A stretch of 64,000 bases of DNA, from assembly GCA_018365815.1 (NCBI GenBank), contig JAGZJH010000010.1:1-64000 (forward strand). Reading direction: 5' to 3'. The notes beneath the pieces were generated by a model. It was not told where the DNA came from. It saw nothing but the letters and a program-made list of their open reading frames with translations, and ran no database searches. Source of the stretch: Erysipelotrichaceae bacterium (GTDB lineage Bacteria > Bacillota_I > Bacilli_A > Erysipelotrichales > Coprobacillaceae). Shown here one piece after another: positions 17,653 through 27,016 of this stretch. Made by a program: the position numbers and the translations under genes. Position 1 is the first letter of the stretch. The number at the start of each line of letters is the position of its first letter.

Positions 17653-18996
17653 CTAATCTACGACTTTCTTTGCATTTTCCCAATTACCTAATTTATAATA
17701 TGCAAACATTAAAATTGCACATAAGACCCATGCTACCGGATAACTCACTGCAACAAATTCGAGGGTATTAAAAATTTTTGTACCAAAAAATAAGAAGATT
17801 TGTCTAAATACTACAAAGCACCCAATCATAATCACCATTGGTGGATTGGCAACCCCTGCTCCTCGTAAAGCACCTGCATAAATTTGATTAAAGCAAATTG
17901 CAAAATAAAAAGGTGAAAATATTTTTAAAAATAAATTTCCATAATGTAATACTTCTGGATCTTGTGAAAATACTTTAAGTAAATTCATACCAAATAAATA
18001 TAATAATCCAGATAAAGTCACTGTTGAAATTAAAGAAATAATTAAAGAAATACGTGTTCCTTCTTTGGCACGTTCGACTTTTTTAGCCCCTAGATTTTGA
18101 CCAACAAATGTCGTTGAAGCTAAAGCAATACTTTGTAAAGGTAAAACTACAAAGGTATCAATTTTGATATATGAACTATATCCAGCCATCGCCGCTGAAC
18201 CAAAGATATTGATATAAGAATTGACAAAGATGTTTGAAAAGGCAGTGATTGCTTGTTGTAATCCTGAAGGAAATCCAATCGTAATCATCTTTTTAAGAAT
18301 TGTTTTATGTATTTTTATATCTTTTAAAATAAGACGATAATCTTCCTTTGATCTCGCTAAAACATAAATAACTAAAATAGCTGAAGCGAATTGTGCAATC
18401 AATGTGGCCCATGCTACTCCCGCAACTCCCATATTAAATTGAATGACAAATAATAAATCTAATACGATATTGATCACAGATGAAACGCATAAAAAATATA
18501 ACGGACGTTTTGAATCCCCTATTGCTCTTAAAATTGCAGAACCCATGTTATAAACCATTAACCCGATAATGCCCGCAAAATATATTTTCAAATATAATGA
18601 AGCATTAGGCATAACATCTTCTGGTGTTTTCATAAAACGTAATAAAGTTGGAGATAATACAATTCCTAAAACTGTTAATACAATTCCTAAATAAAAAGTC
18701 ATTGCAATTGCAGTATGCACAGAATGATGTAAACGTTTAGAATCTTTAGCCCCAAAATATTGTGAAATGACAACACTGGCACCGGTGGATAATCCCATAA
18801 AAAAACCAACTAACATGTTGATAATCATTGCTGATGATCCCACAGCTGCTAAAGCTTCTTTACCTACATAATTTCCAACTATGACACTATCCACAGTATT
18901 ATAAAGTTGTTGAAAGATATTTCCAATTAATAATGGAATAGAAAAAATAATAAGTTGTTTCCAAATATTCCCTTTAGTCATTGTTTGATTATCCAT
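17653..18996 (-). CDS. MATE family efflux transporter
   Basis: A 447-residue multidrug and toxic compound extrusion protein with about 12 membrane helices. It begins with the usual IWKQLIIFSIPLLIGNIFQQLYNTVDS-type segment (read in parts) and has the GAKDSKR loop and second-half QNLGAKKVERAK. Such pumps use Na+ or H+ gradients to export cationic drugs. SD GAGGGGGAG precedes the ATG. It is closely followed by the MBL-fold gene. A second MATE protein lies at 52905-54251 and shares the same framework. Confidence 0.9.
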   Translation of the reverse strand: MDNQTMTKGNIWKQLIIFSIPLLIGNIFQQLYNTVDSVIVGNYVGKEALAAVGSSAMIINMLVGFFMGLSTGASVVISQYFGAKDSKRLHHSVHTAIAMTFYLGIVLTVLGIVLSPTLLRFMKTPEDVMPNASLYLKIYFAGIIGLMVYNMGSAILRAIGDSKRPLYFLCVSSVINIVLDLLFVIQFNMGVAGVAWATLIAQFASAILVIYVLARSKEDYRLILKDIKIHKTILKKMITIGFPSGLQQAITAFSNIFVNSYINIFGSAAMAGYSSYIKIDTFVVLPLQSIALASTTFVGQNLGAKKVERAKEGTRISLIISLISTVTLSGLLYLFGMNLLKVFSQDPEVLHYGNLFLKIFSPFYFAICFNQIYAGALRGAGVANPPMVIMIGCFVVFRQIFLFFGTKIFNTLEFVAVSYPVAWVLCAILMFAYYKLGNWENAKKVVD

Positions 18997-19354
18997 AATA
19001 CTCCCCCTCTTACTTAATTATCTTATACCTATTTTTAAATTTTTTAAATATATTTCTTAAAAAAAGAAACATATTGTATTAACTAAATATCATAAATTCA
19101 AATCAACTATTTACTCATAGAATTTATATCTGATTTTTAACACTGTATTAAAGCTTAAACATATTATCTATTAAAAAATACTAAAACAATAAAAAATCCC
19201 AAATATACTTATATCCCTCTTCAATACCTCAATATAAATTTTAAAAATAAAAATGTTTAAACAACTATAAAAAGAAGTTATTTAAACATTAGTCATCGTT
19301 AATTTATAATTTATATCTAACTATCGAATTATCACTATATTGTTAATTATTATC
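18997..19354. other. AT-rich intergenic region
   Basis: No coding frame with a start and SD is seen here. The only clear element is the terminator at 19240-19290; the MATE promoter presumably lies near its right of the gene start, but no clean -35/-10 pair stands out. Confidence 0.6.
19240..19290 (-). terminator. Terminator of the aminotransferase gene
   Basis: AATGTTTAAA pairs with TTTAAACATT around AACAACT/AAGTTAT. On the minus strand the hairpin is followed by TTTTTATTTTT, about 65 nt after the aminotransferase stop. Confidence 0.7.
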
Positions 19355-20548
19355 TTAATTACCACAATATTCATGTGTTAATTTTCCTAATATTTGAATA
19401 CCTTTAATAATATTTTCATCACTTGAAGATGAAAAATTCATTCGAAAACTATGGCATTCTTCATTTTCATCAACTAAAAAAGCACTTCCCGGTACGACTG
19501 CTACATATTGATCAATTGCCTTTTTAACAAACTCCATGACATCAACATCATCAGGTAAAGTCACCCAAATAAACATTCCACCTTCAGGTAAAGTGTATTT
19601 AACACTTTGATGAAAATGTTTTTTAATTTCTTCTACCATTAACTCTGCTTTTTGTCGGTAAATATTTTGTAAAGATAAAATATGTTTTTCCATATCATAA
19701 GTACGTAAAAAACGATCCATGACACGTTGTGCCCAAACGTTTGAATGAACATCAGCCACTTGTTTTGCGACAACCATTTTTTCAATCACCGGTTTTGGTC
19801 CGATGGCAGCGGCAATACGCATACCTGGAGCAATAATTTTAGATAAACTTGCAGCATAAACAACAATCCCCTCTTGATCTAATGATTTAATTGAAGGAAT
19901 CGCTTCATTTTTAAATCGTAAGTCTCCATAAGGGTTATCTTCTAAAATTATAACTTGATATTTTTTAGCCAATTCATAGATGGCTTTTCTTTTTTCATAT
20001 GATGTCGAAATACCCATTGGATTATGAAAATTTGGAATTGTATAAATAAATTTTGTATTTGGATATGTTTGGAGTGCCTGTTCTAGTGCAGCCATATTCA
20101 TTCCATCTTCTTCTAACTCAACACCAACGACTTTTGCCCCACAACTTTTAAATGCATTTAATGCCCCTAAAAAGCTAGGATTTTCACTAATTACCACATC
20201 ACCTTCGTTACATAAACATTTCGTTAAAAACTCCATAATTTGTTGTGAACCAGAAGTGATAATTAATTGATCAAAATTATGCGTCACACACTCATGTCTG
20301 TTAAAAAAGACATTTGCTGATTCAATTAATGGACCATATCCTTCTGTAATCCCATATTGAAGCATACTAATTGGATCTTCATTAAATAAATCATTTGAAA
20401 TTTTTTGTATTGCTTCTTTAGGAAAAGCTTCTTTAGCTGGATTACCGCCTCCAAAACTTATCACTCTAGGATCGCTTGCTGCTTTTAAAATTTCACGTAC
20501 AGCAGAGGCTTTAACCCCATTCATTTTATTTGAAAATGTATAATTCAT
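19355..20548 (-). CDS. PLP-dependent aminotransferase, class I/II
   Basis: A 397-residue fold-type I aminotransferase. Seen: ISFGGGNPAKEAFP at the N-terminus, ITSGSQQ phosphate-site segment, NFHNPMG, the LEDNPYGDLRF block, and the PLP lysine in YAASLSKIIAPGMR. The pattern is nearest to the 2-aminoadipate/aromatic (MocR-like domain without its HTH) subgroup. The ATG at 20548 is chosen because GGGGTGG lies 6-7 nt upstream; the earlier in-frame ATG overlaps that SD. Substrate is uncertain; an aromatic aminotransferase would complement pheA, but this is inference. Confidence 0.85.
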   Translation of the reverse strand: MNYTFSNKMNGVKASAVREILKAASDPRVISFGGGNPAKEAFPKEAIQKISNDLFNEDPISMLQYGITEGYGPLIESANVFFNRHECVTHNFDQLIITSGSQQIMEFLTKCLCNEGDVVISENPSFLGALNAFKSCGAKVVGVELEEDGMNMAALEQALQTYPNTKFIYTIPNFHNPMGISTSYEKRKAIYELAKKYQVIILEDNPYGDLRFKNEAIPSIKSLDQEGIVVYAASLSKIIAPGMRIAAAIGPKPVIEKMVVAKQVADVHSNVWAQRVMDRFLRTYDMEKHILSLQNIYRQKAELMVEEIKKHFHQSVKYTLPEGGMFIWVTLPDDVDVMEFVKKAIDQYVAVVPGSAFLVDENEECHSFRMNFSSSSDENIIKGIQILGKLTHEYCGN

Positions 20549-20607
20549 CTTTAACCACCCCATCTTTTTTAATATCTTACTACTATTTTTATGTGATGTA
20601 AATATCC

Positions 20608-21087
20608 TTAATTTTCCATTTGTTTTAAAATCTCTTCTTGATTTTTTAATATCATCTCGATTTTATGATACATATCTTCAAGTAATACCTCTGATTTTAA
20701 ATTAACTATATAATCTTCTTGACTACGATAACAATCCATTTCATCTTGCCGATTTTGTGCCATCATAATTAATGGCGCTTGAAAAGCAGAAACACATGAT
20801 AAAACTAGATTAAGTAATACAAATGGAAATGGATCAAATGGTCTATTAAATACATAGATATTGAAATAAATCCAAATTCCCAGTCCTAAAGCAAAAATAA
20901 GAATAAAACTCCAACTTCCTGCGACCTTTGCCATTAAATCAGCTGCTTTTTGTCCAATAGAAGTTTTATTTGAATAATTATATTTAGAATACTTCTTTTT
21001 TAATAACAACTGCATTGTTTCTTCATCGCATAACATATCTTCTGTTTGTAATAAAATTTTTTCTAATATTTCTGTTCTTTTATTCAT
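20608..21087 (-). CDS. DUF1003 membrane protein
   Basis: A 159-residue protein with two central helices (SWSFILIFALGLGIWIY and VLLNLVLSCVSAFQAPLIMM) and the DUF1003-typical MAQNRQDEMDCYRS motif after the second helix, followed by a helical cytoplasmic tail. Function unknown. AGGTGATAGT gives its SD. It lies between the DegV and aminotransferase genes on the same strand. Confidence 0.85.
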   Translation of the reverse strand: MNKRTEILEKILLQTEDMLCDEETMQLLLKKKYSKYNYSNKTSIGQKAADLMAKVAGSWSFILIFALGLGIWIYFNIYVFNRPFDPFPFVLLNLVLSCVSAFQAPLIMMAQNRQDEMDCYRSQEDYIVNLKSEVLLEDMYHKIEMILKNQEEILKQMEN

Positions 21088-21115
21088 ACTATCACCTCAC
21101 ATAGTTTACCCATAA

Positions 21116-21145
21116 CAAAAAAATGTAGACCACAAATCTACATTT
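21116..21145 (-). terminator. Terminator of the first degV gene
   Basis: ATGTAGA / TCTACAT hairpin overlapping the 3' end of the degV gene and followed by T7 on the minus strand. Confidence 0.7.
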
Positions 21146-22010
21146 CTATATCACGATATTTTTTGATATATTGATATCCAATTCCACCAATTCCCATATG
21201 CACTCCAACGACTGCCGGTAATAGTCCATATGAAACTTTAGAAACTTGTAAATGTTCTTTTAAATGTTTTAACATTTCTAAAGCCATCTCGTCACAAAGT
21301 ACATGCTCCATTGTAATAATATAATCATGATCATTAATATTAAGCGATTTAAAATAATCGATAATTTTTAAATTCGCTTTTTTTACTGTTCGTACTTTAT
21401 CAAAAGAATCTATTTTACCACCTAGTCCATAATTAAGTTTCATAATCGGTGTAATTTTAAGCATTCCAGCGAGTAATGCCACAGGAGGTGTAATACGCCC
21501 ACCTCTTTTTAAATGATCTAAATCACTTACCATAATCAATGTTGCGGAATCTTCAATTAATTGTTTTAACACTTCCACAATTTCTAACGCATTTTTTCCT
21601 TCTTTAGCTAATGTCATCGCAACTTTGACTAAGTAATGATGATTTCCCGCAGTTGCTTTACTATCCACTAAATGAATTGGAATTTCTACCATATCTGCGG
21701 CTAGTTTCATACCATTTAAAGTTGAACTTAATCCTGTTGCTAAAGAGATTCCGATTACTTGATCATATCCGGCTTCTTTAATTTTAGTTAGCGTTTCGAC
21801 TAATGAACCGGTTGTCGGTTGTGAGGTTGAAGCTAAACAGTTTTCTTCTTTCATTTTTGTAAATATATCTTTTGCAGTTATGTCTATTTCATCTAAATAA
21901 TTTTGATTATTAATTGTAACTTGTAAAGGAGCAATAAAAACGCCTTGTTGTTGATATTCGTCATATCCAATTTGGCAACCACTATCTGCTAAAATTGCTA
22001 TTTTTGACAT
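21138..22010 (-). CDS. degV: DegV family fatty-acid-binding protein
   Basis: A 290-residue DegV protein. These bind fatty acids and, as FakB, present them to the FakA kinase. Seen: ILADSGCQI, STSQPTTGSLVETL, GISLATGLSST, VDSKATAGNH and the C-terminal VGVHMGIGGIGYQY. The ATG at 22010 is preceded by GGAGGTGG and is preferred over the earlier in-frame Met. A second, more standard copy is at 49312-50178. No fakA is in the window. Confidence 0.9.
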   Translation of the reverse strand: MSKIAILADSGCQIGYDEYQQQGVFIAPLQVTINNQNYLDEIDITAKDIFTKMKEENCLASTSQPTTGSLVETLTKIKEAGYDQVIGISLATGLSSTLNGMKLAADMVEIPIHLVDSKATAGNHHYLVKVAMTLAKEGKNALEIVEVLKQLIEDSATLIMVSDLDHLKRGGRITPPVALLAGMLKITPIMKLNYGLGGKIDSFDKVRTVKKANLKIIDYFKSLNINDHDYIITMEHVLCDEMALEMLKHLKEHLQVSKVSYGLLPAVVGVHMGIGGIGYQYIKKYRDIEM

Positions 22011-22163
22011 ATTGTCCACCTCCATAGTGCTTATTTTATCACAAATTCAATTAAAATTAAGTATTTTTTTGTCGTGGTTAATACAAATAACGTCATTTTT
22101 TACGGCTATATTACTTTCTTTATATACCTAATTCATTTATAATATGTATATTGGAGGGGTTTG

Positions 22164-22778
22164 ATGATTAAATCGATAGCCAAAACTGTTGAAAACGAAA
22201 TCATTATCAATAAATCGAGATTTATTGGTATTTTAGAACATGTTACATCAGTTGATGAAGTGAAAATGTATTTAGAACTTTACAAAGAAAAATATCCCAA
22301 TGCCACTCACTATTGCTATGCTTATCAAATCGGCGAATACGTTAAAGCAAGTGATGATGGTGAACCTAGCAAAACTGCCGGAATGCCAATGCTTAATGTT
22401 ATACAAAAACAAGAAATCGATCAAGTACTTGTTATTGTGATTCGCTATTTTGGAGGTATCAAACTTGGTGCTGGTGGGTTAGTTAGAGCTTACAGTCAAT
22501 CTGTATCAGAAGCATTACTTCAAGCTAAAATTGAATATTATCAATTAGTAAGTCTTTATGAAATAACTTTTGACTATACGTACATTAAACTAATAGATTA
22601 TTATATTAAAACAATGTCTATTAAAACCATTGATAAAAAATATGATTTACAAGTAACATATACTTGCTTTGTTGAAGATGAATCCTTCTTTGTTAAGTTA
22701 CAAGAAGCAACTGCTAATCAAGTAAAGAAAAAATATTTAAATGACGAATATGTTATTAAGGAGGTCCCTTATGTCTAA
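22164..22778 (+). CDS. yigZ: YigZ/IMPACT family protein
   Basis: A 204-residue protein of the UPF0029/IMPACT family. The N-terminal domain shows NKSRFIGIL, the NATHYCYAYQIG and DDGEPSKTAGMPML signatures and IRYFGGIKLGAGGLVRAYSQ. The C-terminal ~70 residues are the smaller alpha/beta domain. A role in translation or nucleic-acid binding has been proposed for the family, not proved. The start is the ATG at 22164 after GGAGGGG. Its 3' end overlaps the next gene by 8 nt. Confidence 0.9.
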   Translation: MIKSIAKTVENEIIINKSRFIGILEHVTSVDEVKMYLELYKEKYPNATHYCYAYQIGEYVKASDDGEPSKTAGMPMLNVIQKQEIDQVLVIVIRYFGGIKLGAGGLVRAYSQSVSEALLQAKIEYYQLVSLYEITFDYTYIKLIDYYIKTMSIKTIDKKYDLQVTYTCFVEDESFFVKLQEATANQVKKKYLNDEYVIKEVPYV

Positions 22779-24615
22779 AAAAGAGAAATTAATCCATTGT
22801 GCTAAAATCATTGCAATTACAATTCCTACACTACTTTCAATTATAGGAATTTATCTTTTATACTCTAATCCTTATTTAGGAGGAAAAATTAATTTAATAA
22901 TAACAATGATTATTGTTATTTTATCCTTAATTTGTATTATCACTTATACCTTAGCCTATAAAAAAAATATGCATAAAGTGGGCATTGGAATTGTGATATT
23001 TAGTTTATTAGTCTCTGCGGGAATTGGATATTGCGATTATATTTATTTTCGTTTAAATCATTCAGTTGGAAAAATGACTGATACCACAGAATATGTTTAT
23101 ACATACTTATATACACTTAAAGATTCATCAATTAGTAATATTCAAGAAATCAAAAATTTAAAAGTCGGTTTACAAAGTGAAGCCAATACCACGGCACATC
23201 AAGTTGTCATTGACAGTTTAGCAGCTAATCAAATAAACAGTAACGACTATGAAGTAGAAACATATGGCAATTATGTTCAAGCTTCTGGAGCATTACTTAA
23301 TAAAGAAGTTGATGTGATTGCTGTTGATGAACAAGGACTAAGCATGATTGGTGAAGTTTATCAAGAATTTGGTTTAATGACTAAACAAATTGGTGAATTT
23401 AAAGTCGCAACTGATAATTCTAATACTGCTGAAAAAGTAGATATTTCAAAAGACCCATTTGTCGTATTAATTAACGGTGTAGATACACGTACCGGTGATT
23501 TAAGTCAAGGATCAAATTCTGATGTCATTATGTTAGCAGCATTTAATCCTCAATCCATGAAACTATCACTGATTTCAATTCCACGTGATAGTTATATCCC
23601 TGTAACCTGTCGAGGTGGTTATGATAAAATCACTCATTCAGGTTCAGGAGGAATTAACTGTACCATTGATTCATTAGAACAAGCTTTTGATATTAATATT
23701 AATTATTATATTAAAGCAAATTTTAGAGCTGTTGTTGATTTAGTCGATGCCATTGGTGGGATTGATGTTGATGTTCCTCGAAGTTTTTGTGAACAAAATT
23801 CAAAAGATGAGATGAATACAATTTGTTTAGAAGCCGGTGAACAACATTTAAACGGTGAACAAGCTTTAGCATTATCTCGTCATCGTAAAACACTTCCAAA
23901 TGGTGATATTGGTCGTGGCTTAAATCAACAAATTGTCATTGAAGGAATGATTGACAAACTTGCTTCTGGTAAAATTATTACCAGTGTTGATAAATTATTG
24001 AGTGTTTTAGGAGATAATGTACAAACAAATATGGAAAAAACAGATATGTATGGACTCTTCTCACTTTTAACAACATTAGGAACAAATTCAATGTTCTCAA
24101 ATACCTCAGCATTACAAATTACAACAAGTACAATTGGTGGTACGGATCTATATTTATATACAGAATGGGCAAAAGCAGAAATTTATTATTATAATTTATA
24201 TCAAGAATCTGTTGATGCTGTTTCAACTGAAATTAATCGAGTATTAGGGTTAGAAGAATATCCATTACCTAATAAAGATTTCTCATTTAGTGCAAATGTG
24301 GAATTTAATCCTAATGATCCATCTGTTTCAAAAATAAATAGTGGTAAAACACCGTTGTATAAAAAATCAACAAGTTCTTCGACTTCTTCAAATACAACGA
24401 ATAAAAAATCACAATCTTCCCAAACTACAACTACCCCTTCATCTAATAATGCCACTCAAAATACGACTGATAATACTTCAAGTAATTCAAACAATAGTTC
24501 TAACCAAGAACAAAATAATAACAATCAAAACGAAAGTAATTCTAATACTAATCAAAATCATCAAACCCAAGATTCTTCTAATCAAGCAGGAAACGAAGTC
24601 TCTTCATCAAATTAA
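22771..24615 (+). CDS. LytR-CpsA-Psr (LCP) family protein with Ser/Asn/Gln-rich tail
   Basis: LCP enzymes attach teichoic acids or other glycopolymers to peptidoglycan outside the membrane. The 614 residues show three N-terminal helices (about 10-30, 38-62, 70-90), an extracellular region, then the LCP domain from ~225 to 420 with NSDVIMLAAF, SIPRDSYIPV, HSGSGGINCT and LSRHRKTLPNGDIGRG. The last ~85 residues are low-complexity Ser/Thr/Asn/Gln, unusual for the family and likely a wall-spanning linker. Start at 22771 follows AAGGAGG inside the yigZ end (8-nt overlap). A hairpin terminator follows. Confidence 0.88.
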   Translation: MSKKEKLIHCAKIIAITIPTLLSIIGIYLLYSNPYLGGKINLIITMIIVILSLICIITYTLAYKKNMHKVGIGIVIFSLLVSAGIGYCDYIYFRLNHSVGKMTDTTEYVYTYLYTLKDSSISNIQEIKNLKVGLQSEANTTAHQVVIDSLAANQINSNDYEVETYGNYVQASGALLNKEVDVIAVDEQGLSMIGEVYQEFGLMTKQIGEFKVATDNSNTAEKVDISKDPFVVLINGVDTRTGDLSQGSNSDVIMLAAFNPQSMKLSLISIPRDSYIPVTCRGGYDKITHSGSGGINCTIDSLEQAFDININYYIKANFRAVVDLVDAIGGIDVDVPRSFCEQNSKDEMNTICLEAGEQHLNGEQALALSRHRKTLPNGDIGRGLNQQIVIEGMIDKLASGKIITSVDKLLSVLGDNVQTNMEKTDMYGLFSLLTTLGTNSMFSNTSALQITTSTIGGTDLYLYTEWAKAEIYYYNLYQESVDAVSTEINRVLGLEEYPLPNKDFSFSANVEFNPNDPSVSKINSGKTPLYKKSTSSSTSSNTTNKKSQSSQTTTTPSSNNATQNTTDNTSSNSNNSSNQEQNNNNQNESNSNTNQNHQTQDSSNQAGNEVSSSN

Positions 24616-24617
24616 TT

Positions 24618-24655
24618 ATAAAAAAGAAATAATGAAATATTTATTTCTTTTTTAG
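24618..24655 (+). terminator. Terminator between the LCP gene and yitT
   Basis: AAAGAAATAA pairs with TTATTTCTTT and is followed by a T-run. It sits just ahead of the yitT SD, so yitT probably depends on read-through or its own promoter. Confidence 0.65.
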
Positions 24656-24669
24656 CGAAAGGAGTTCAT

Positions 24670-25527
24670 ATGAAACTAAAATCATCATTAATTAATTTAA
24701 CTTCTGTACTTATTGGTAATATGTTACTAGCATTAGGTGTCACTTTGTTTATTGCTCCTACTGATTTAGTCATGGGAGGAGGAACAGGGATTGCTTTTGC
24801 AATGAATCATTACTTTAATATTGATATTTCACTTGCTGTATTAATCATTAATGTGATTACATTTATTTGTGGATTTATTATTTTAGGTAAAAAATTTGCT
24901 GCCTTAACTATTGTAAGTACTGTTTTCTATCCGTTTTTTTTAAAAGTCATTCAACAAATCGTAGACTTTTACCAACCTCAATTCGATATTTTTATCGCCT
25001 CTATTTTTGGTGGAATTTTAATTGGTGCTGGTATTGGATTAGTCTTAAGAGTTGGCGCAAGTACCGGAGGAATGGATATTCCACCACTCATTATTAATAA
25101 ATTCACTGGAATTGCCACTTCAGTTCTAATTTATATCTTTGACTTTATCATTATTATGACCCAAGCTTTTTCAATCGATTTACAAACATTGCTTTATAGT
25201 ATTATAGTATTGATGGTGAGTACCTTCACCATTAACAAAATGATGTTAATTGGTTCAAATCAAATCCAAGTGATTATTATTTCACCATTGTATCAAGAAA
25301 TCAGCACTTGGATTCAGCAAAATATTAATCGTGGAACAACTTTTTTAAACATTACAACAGGGCGTAAAAAAGAAGAACAAAAGGCAGTAATGTGTGTATT
25401 AAGTCAACGTCAACTTCATCGTTTAAATCAAGGAATACAAACTATTGATGAAACTGCATTTACAGTTATTTCTCAAGTTCATGAAGTAAAAGGACGAGGA
25501 TTTACTTTGCCTAGTATTGATTTATAA
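24670..25527 (+). CDS. YitT family membrane protein
   Basis: A 285-residue protein with about five N-terminal helices (DUF161 repeats, with GGGTGIAFAMNHYF and RVGASTGGMDIPPL) and a C-terminal cytoplasmic DUF2179 domain (GTTFLNITTGRKKEEQ, VHEVKGRGF). The family is of unknown transport function. SD GCGAAAGGAG precedes the ATG. It is convergent with mgtE, with a shared terminator between. Confidence 0.88.
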   Translation: MKLKSSLINLTSVLIGNMLLALGVTLFIAPTDLVMGGGTGIAFAMNHYFNIDISLAVLIINVITFICGFIILGKKFAALTIVSTVFYPFFLKVIQQIVDFYQPQFDIFIASIFGGILIGAGIGLVLRVGASTGGMDIPPLIINKFTGIATSVLIYIFDFIIIMTQAFSIDLQTLLYSIIVLMVSTFTINKMMLIGSNQIQVIIISPLYQEISTWIQQNINRGTTFLNITTGRKKEEQKAVMCVLSQRQLHRLNQGIQTIDETAFTVISQVHEVKGRGFTLPSIDL

Positions 25528-25572
25528 ATAAACGATATGCTCTAACTACTTATAGAAGTTATCTTAACTAAA

Positions 25573-25645
25573 TTAAAAAGAACCTTATTGAAATGAAGAT
25601 CAACCAAATAGTGCTCTTTCATATCAGTAAAGTTCTTTTTTTATG
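25573..25645. terminator. Bidirectional terminator between yitT and mgtE
   Basis: AAAAAGAAC pairs with GTTCTTTTTT, with inner pairing of TTGAAATGAAGA to TCTTTCATATCA. A-rich and T-rich flanks let it act on both strands. Confidence 0.75.
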
Positions 25646-25669
25646 ACTAAACCCTAATTATAAGTCTAC

Positions 25670-27004
25670 TTAAACTAAATAATTTATAAACATTGAAGCC
25701 AATCCTAAAAAGAAGAAAAATCCTAAGACATCAGTCACAGTAGTTACAAAAACACCACTGGCTAATGCTGGGTCAATTTTAAGTTTTTCTAAAATAACTG
25801 GTACAACAAATCCCGCAATAGTTGCCATAATCATATTTAAAACCATTGCTACTGCCGCAAGTAATCCAAAAGCCAAATTATTTTCATAATGCATTGCTAA
25901 AATAGAGACAAACAATGCAATAACTATTCCTGTTAATGCACCTACGGCAACTTCTTTAAAAAATATTTTTTTCGCATTTTCTTTTGTAATTTCACCAAGT
26001 GATAATCCTCGAACAACAATAGTTAATGATTGTGTGCCAGCATTTCCACCCATTCCTGAAATAATCGTCATGACCGCAGAAAGTGCCACTACTTGAGAAA
26101 TTGCCCCTTGAAATTGGTCAATAACATTAGAAGCTAATAATGCCGTCACAAGGTTAATAATTAACCAAGGTAATCGTGAACGAATAGATTCTAAAATTGT
26201 CCCATCAACACGTTCTTCTTTTGCAATCCCCCCTAAATGGTGCATGTCTTCCGTAGCTTCTTCTTTAATGACGTCGATAACATCATCAAATGTAATAACC
26301 CCTAACATCTTTTTATCATCATCAACAACTGGCATCATGACAAAATTATACTTATCAAACATCTTTGTAACTTCTTCTTGATCCGTTTTAACATTAATAG
26401 CAATTACATTCGTATTAGTAATCTCTGAAATTGGTGTATTAAAACTACTAAATACCAAATCTCGCAAAGATAATACACCTTTTAATGACATATCTTTACC
26501 TACCACATATAAATAACTGGCAGTTTCAATGTCTTGACATTCAGTTTTTAAATATTCTAATGTTTTTTGGACTGTTTTATTGTCGTAAATGGCAATAAAA
26601 TCAGTATCCATAATTCCTCCTGCACTTTCTTCAGAGTAAGACATCAATTGCTTAACATCTTCTTGATCTTCTTCATCTAAAAAATTAATGACCTCACTTA
26701 CTTGATCTTCTTCAAGTGTTCCAATCATATCGGTAATTTCATCAAAGGCCATTTCATCAAGGATACTTTTTTGATGTGCTTCACTAAATTGTTTCAATAA
26801 ATCATATTTATCTTCAATTTCTTCTTCTTCAATAATTGAAGCAATCATATCATCGGGAAGTTTAGATAAAATTTCCGGAACTAAATCAACGTGTTCATGT
26901 AATACATCTAAAATATCGGCTGGGTGCAAAAATCTTAATAAAGAAGTAACTTGTTCCTTTGACCCATTAATTAATAAATCTTCAACATTTATAATTTTTT
27001 CCAC
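25670..27004 (-). CDS. mgtE: Magnesium transporter MgtE
   Basis: A 444-residue Mg2+ channel. It has the N domain of helical repeats (to ~130), two CBS domains (~135-250) that sense Mg2+, the connecting helix, and five membrane helices from ~275 with the GMGGNAGTQSLTIVVRGL pore segment and the PALASGVFVTTVTD segment. The start is GTG after GGAGGAAAGTCCT. It is 12 nt downstream of mfd and so the third gene of the pth-mfd-mgtE unit. No M-box is expected or seen at this internal position. Confidence 0.93.
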   Translation of the reverse strand: MEKIINVEDLLINGSKEQVTSLLRFLHPADILDVLHEHVDLVPEILSKLPDDMIASIIEEEEIEDKYDLLKQFSEAHQKSILDEMAFDEITDMIGTLEEDQVSEVINFLDEEDQEDVKQLMSYSEESAGGIMDTDFIAIYDNKTVQKTLEYLKTECQDIETASYLYVVGKDMSLKGVLSLRDLVFSSFNTPISEITNTNVIAINVKTDQEEVTKMFDKYNFVMMPVVDDDKKMLGVITFDDVIDVIKEEATEDMHHLGGIAKEERVDGTILESIRSRLPWLIINLVTALLASNVIDQFQGAISQVVALSAVMTIISGMGGNAGTQSLTIVVRGLSLGEITKENAKKIFFKEVAVGALTGIVIALFVSILAMHYENNLAFGLLAAVAMVLNMIMATIAGFVVPVILEKLKIDPALASGVFVTTVTDVLGFFFFLGLASMFINYLV

Positions 27005-27016
27005 AGGACTTTCCTC

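Noticed and set aside
24201..24655. Frames in and across the LCP tail on both strands
   Set aside because: They arise from the low-complexity Asn/Gln/Ser codons and show no start signals.
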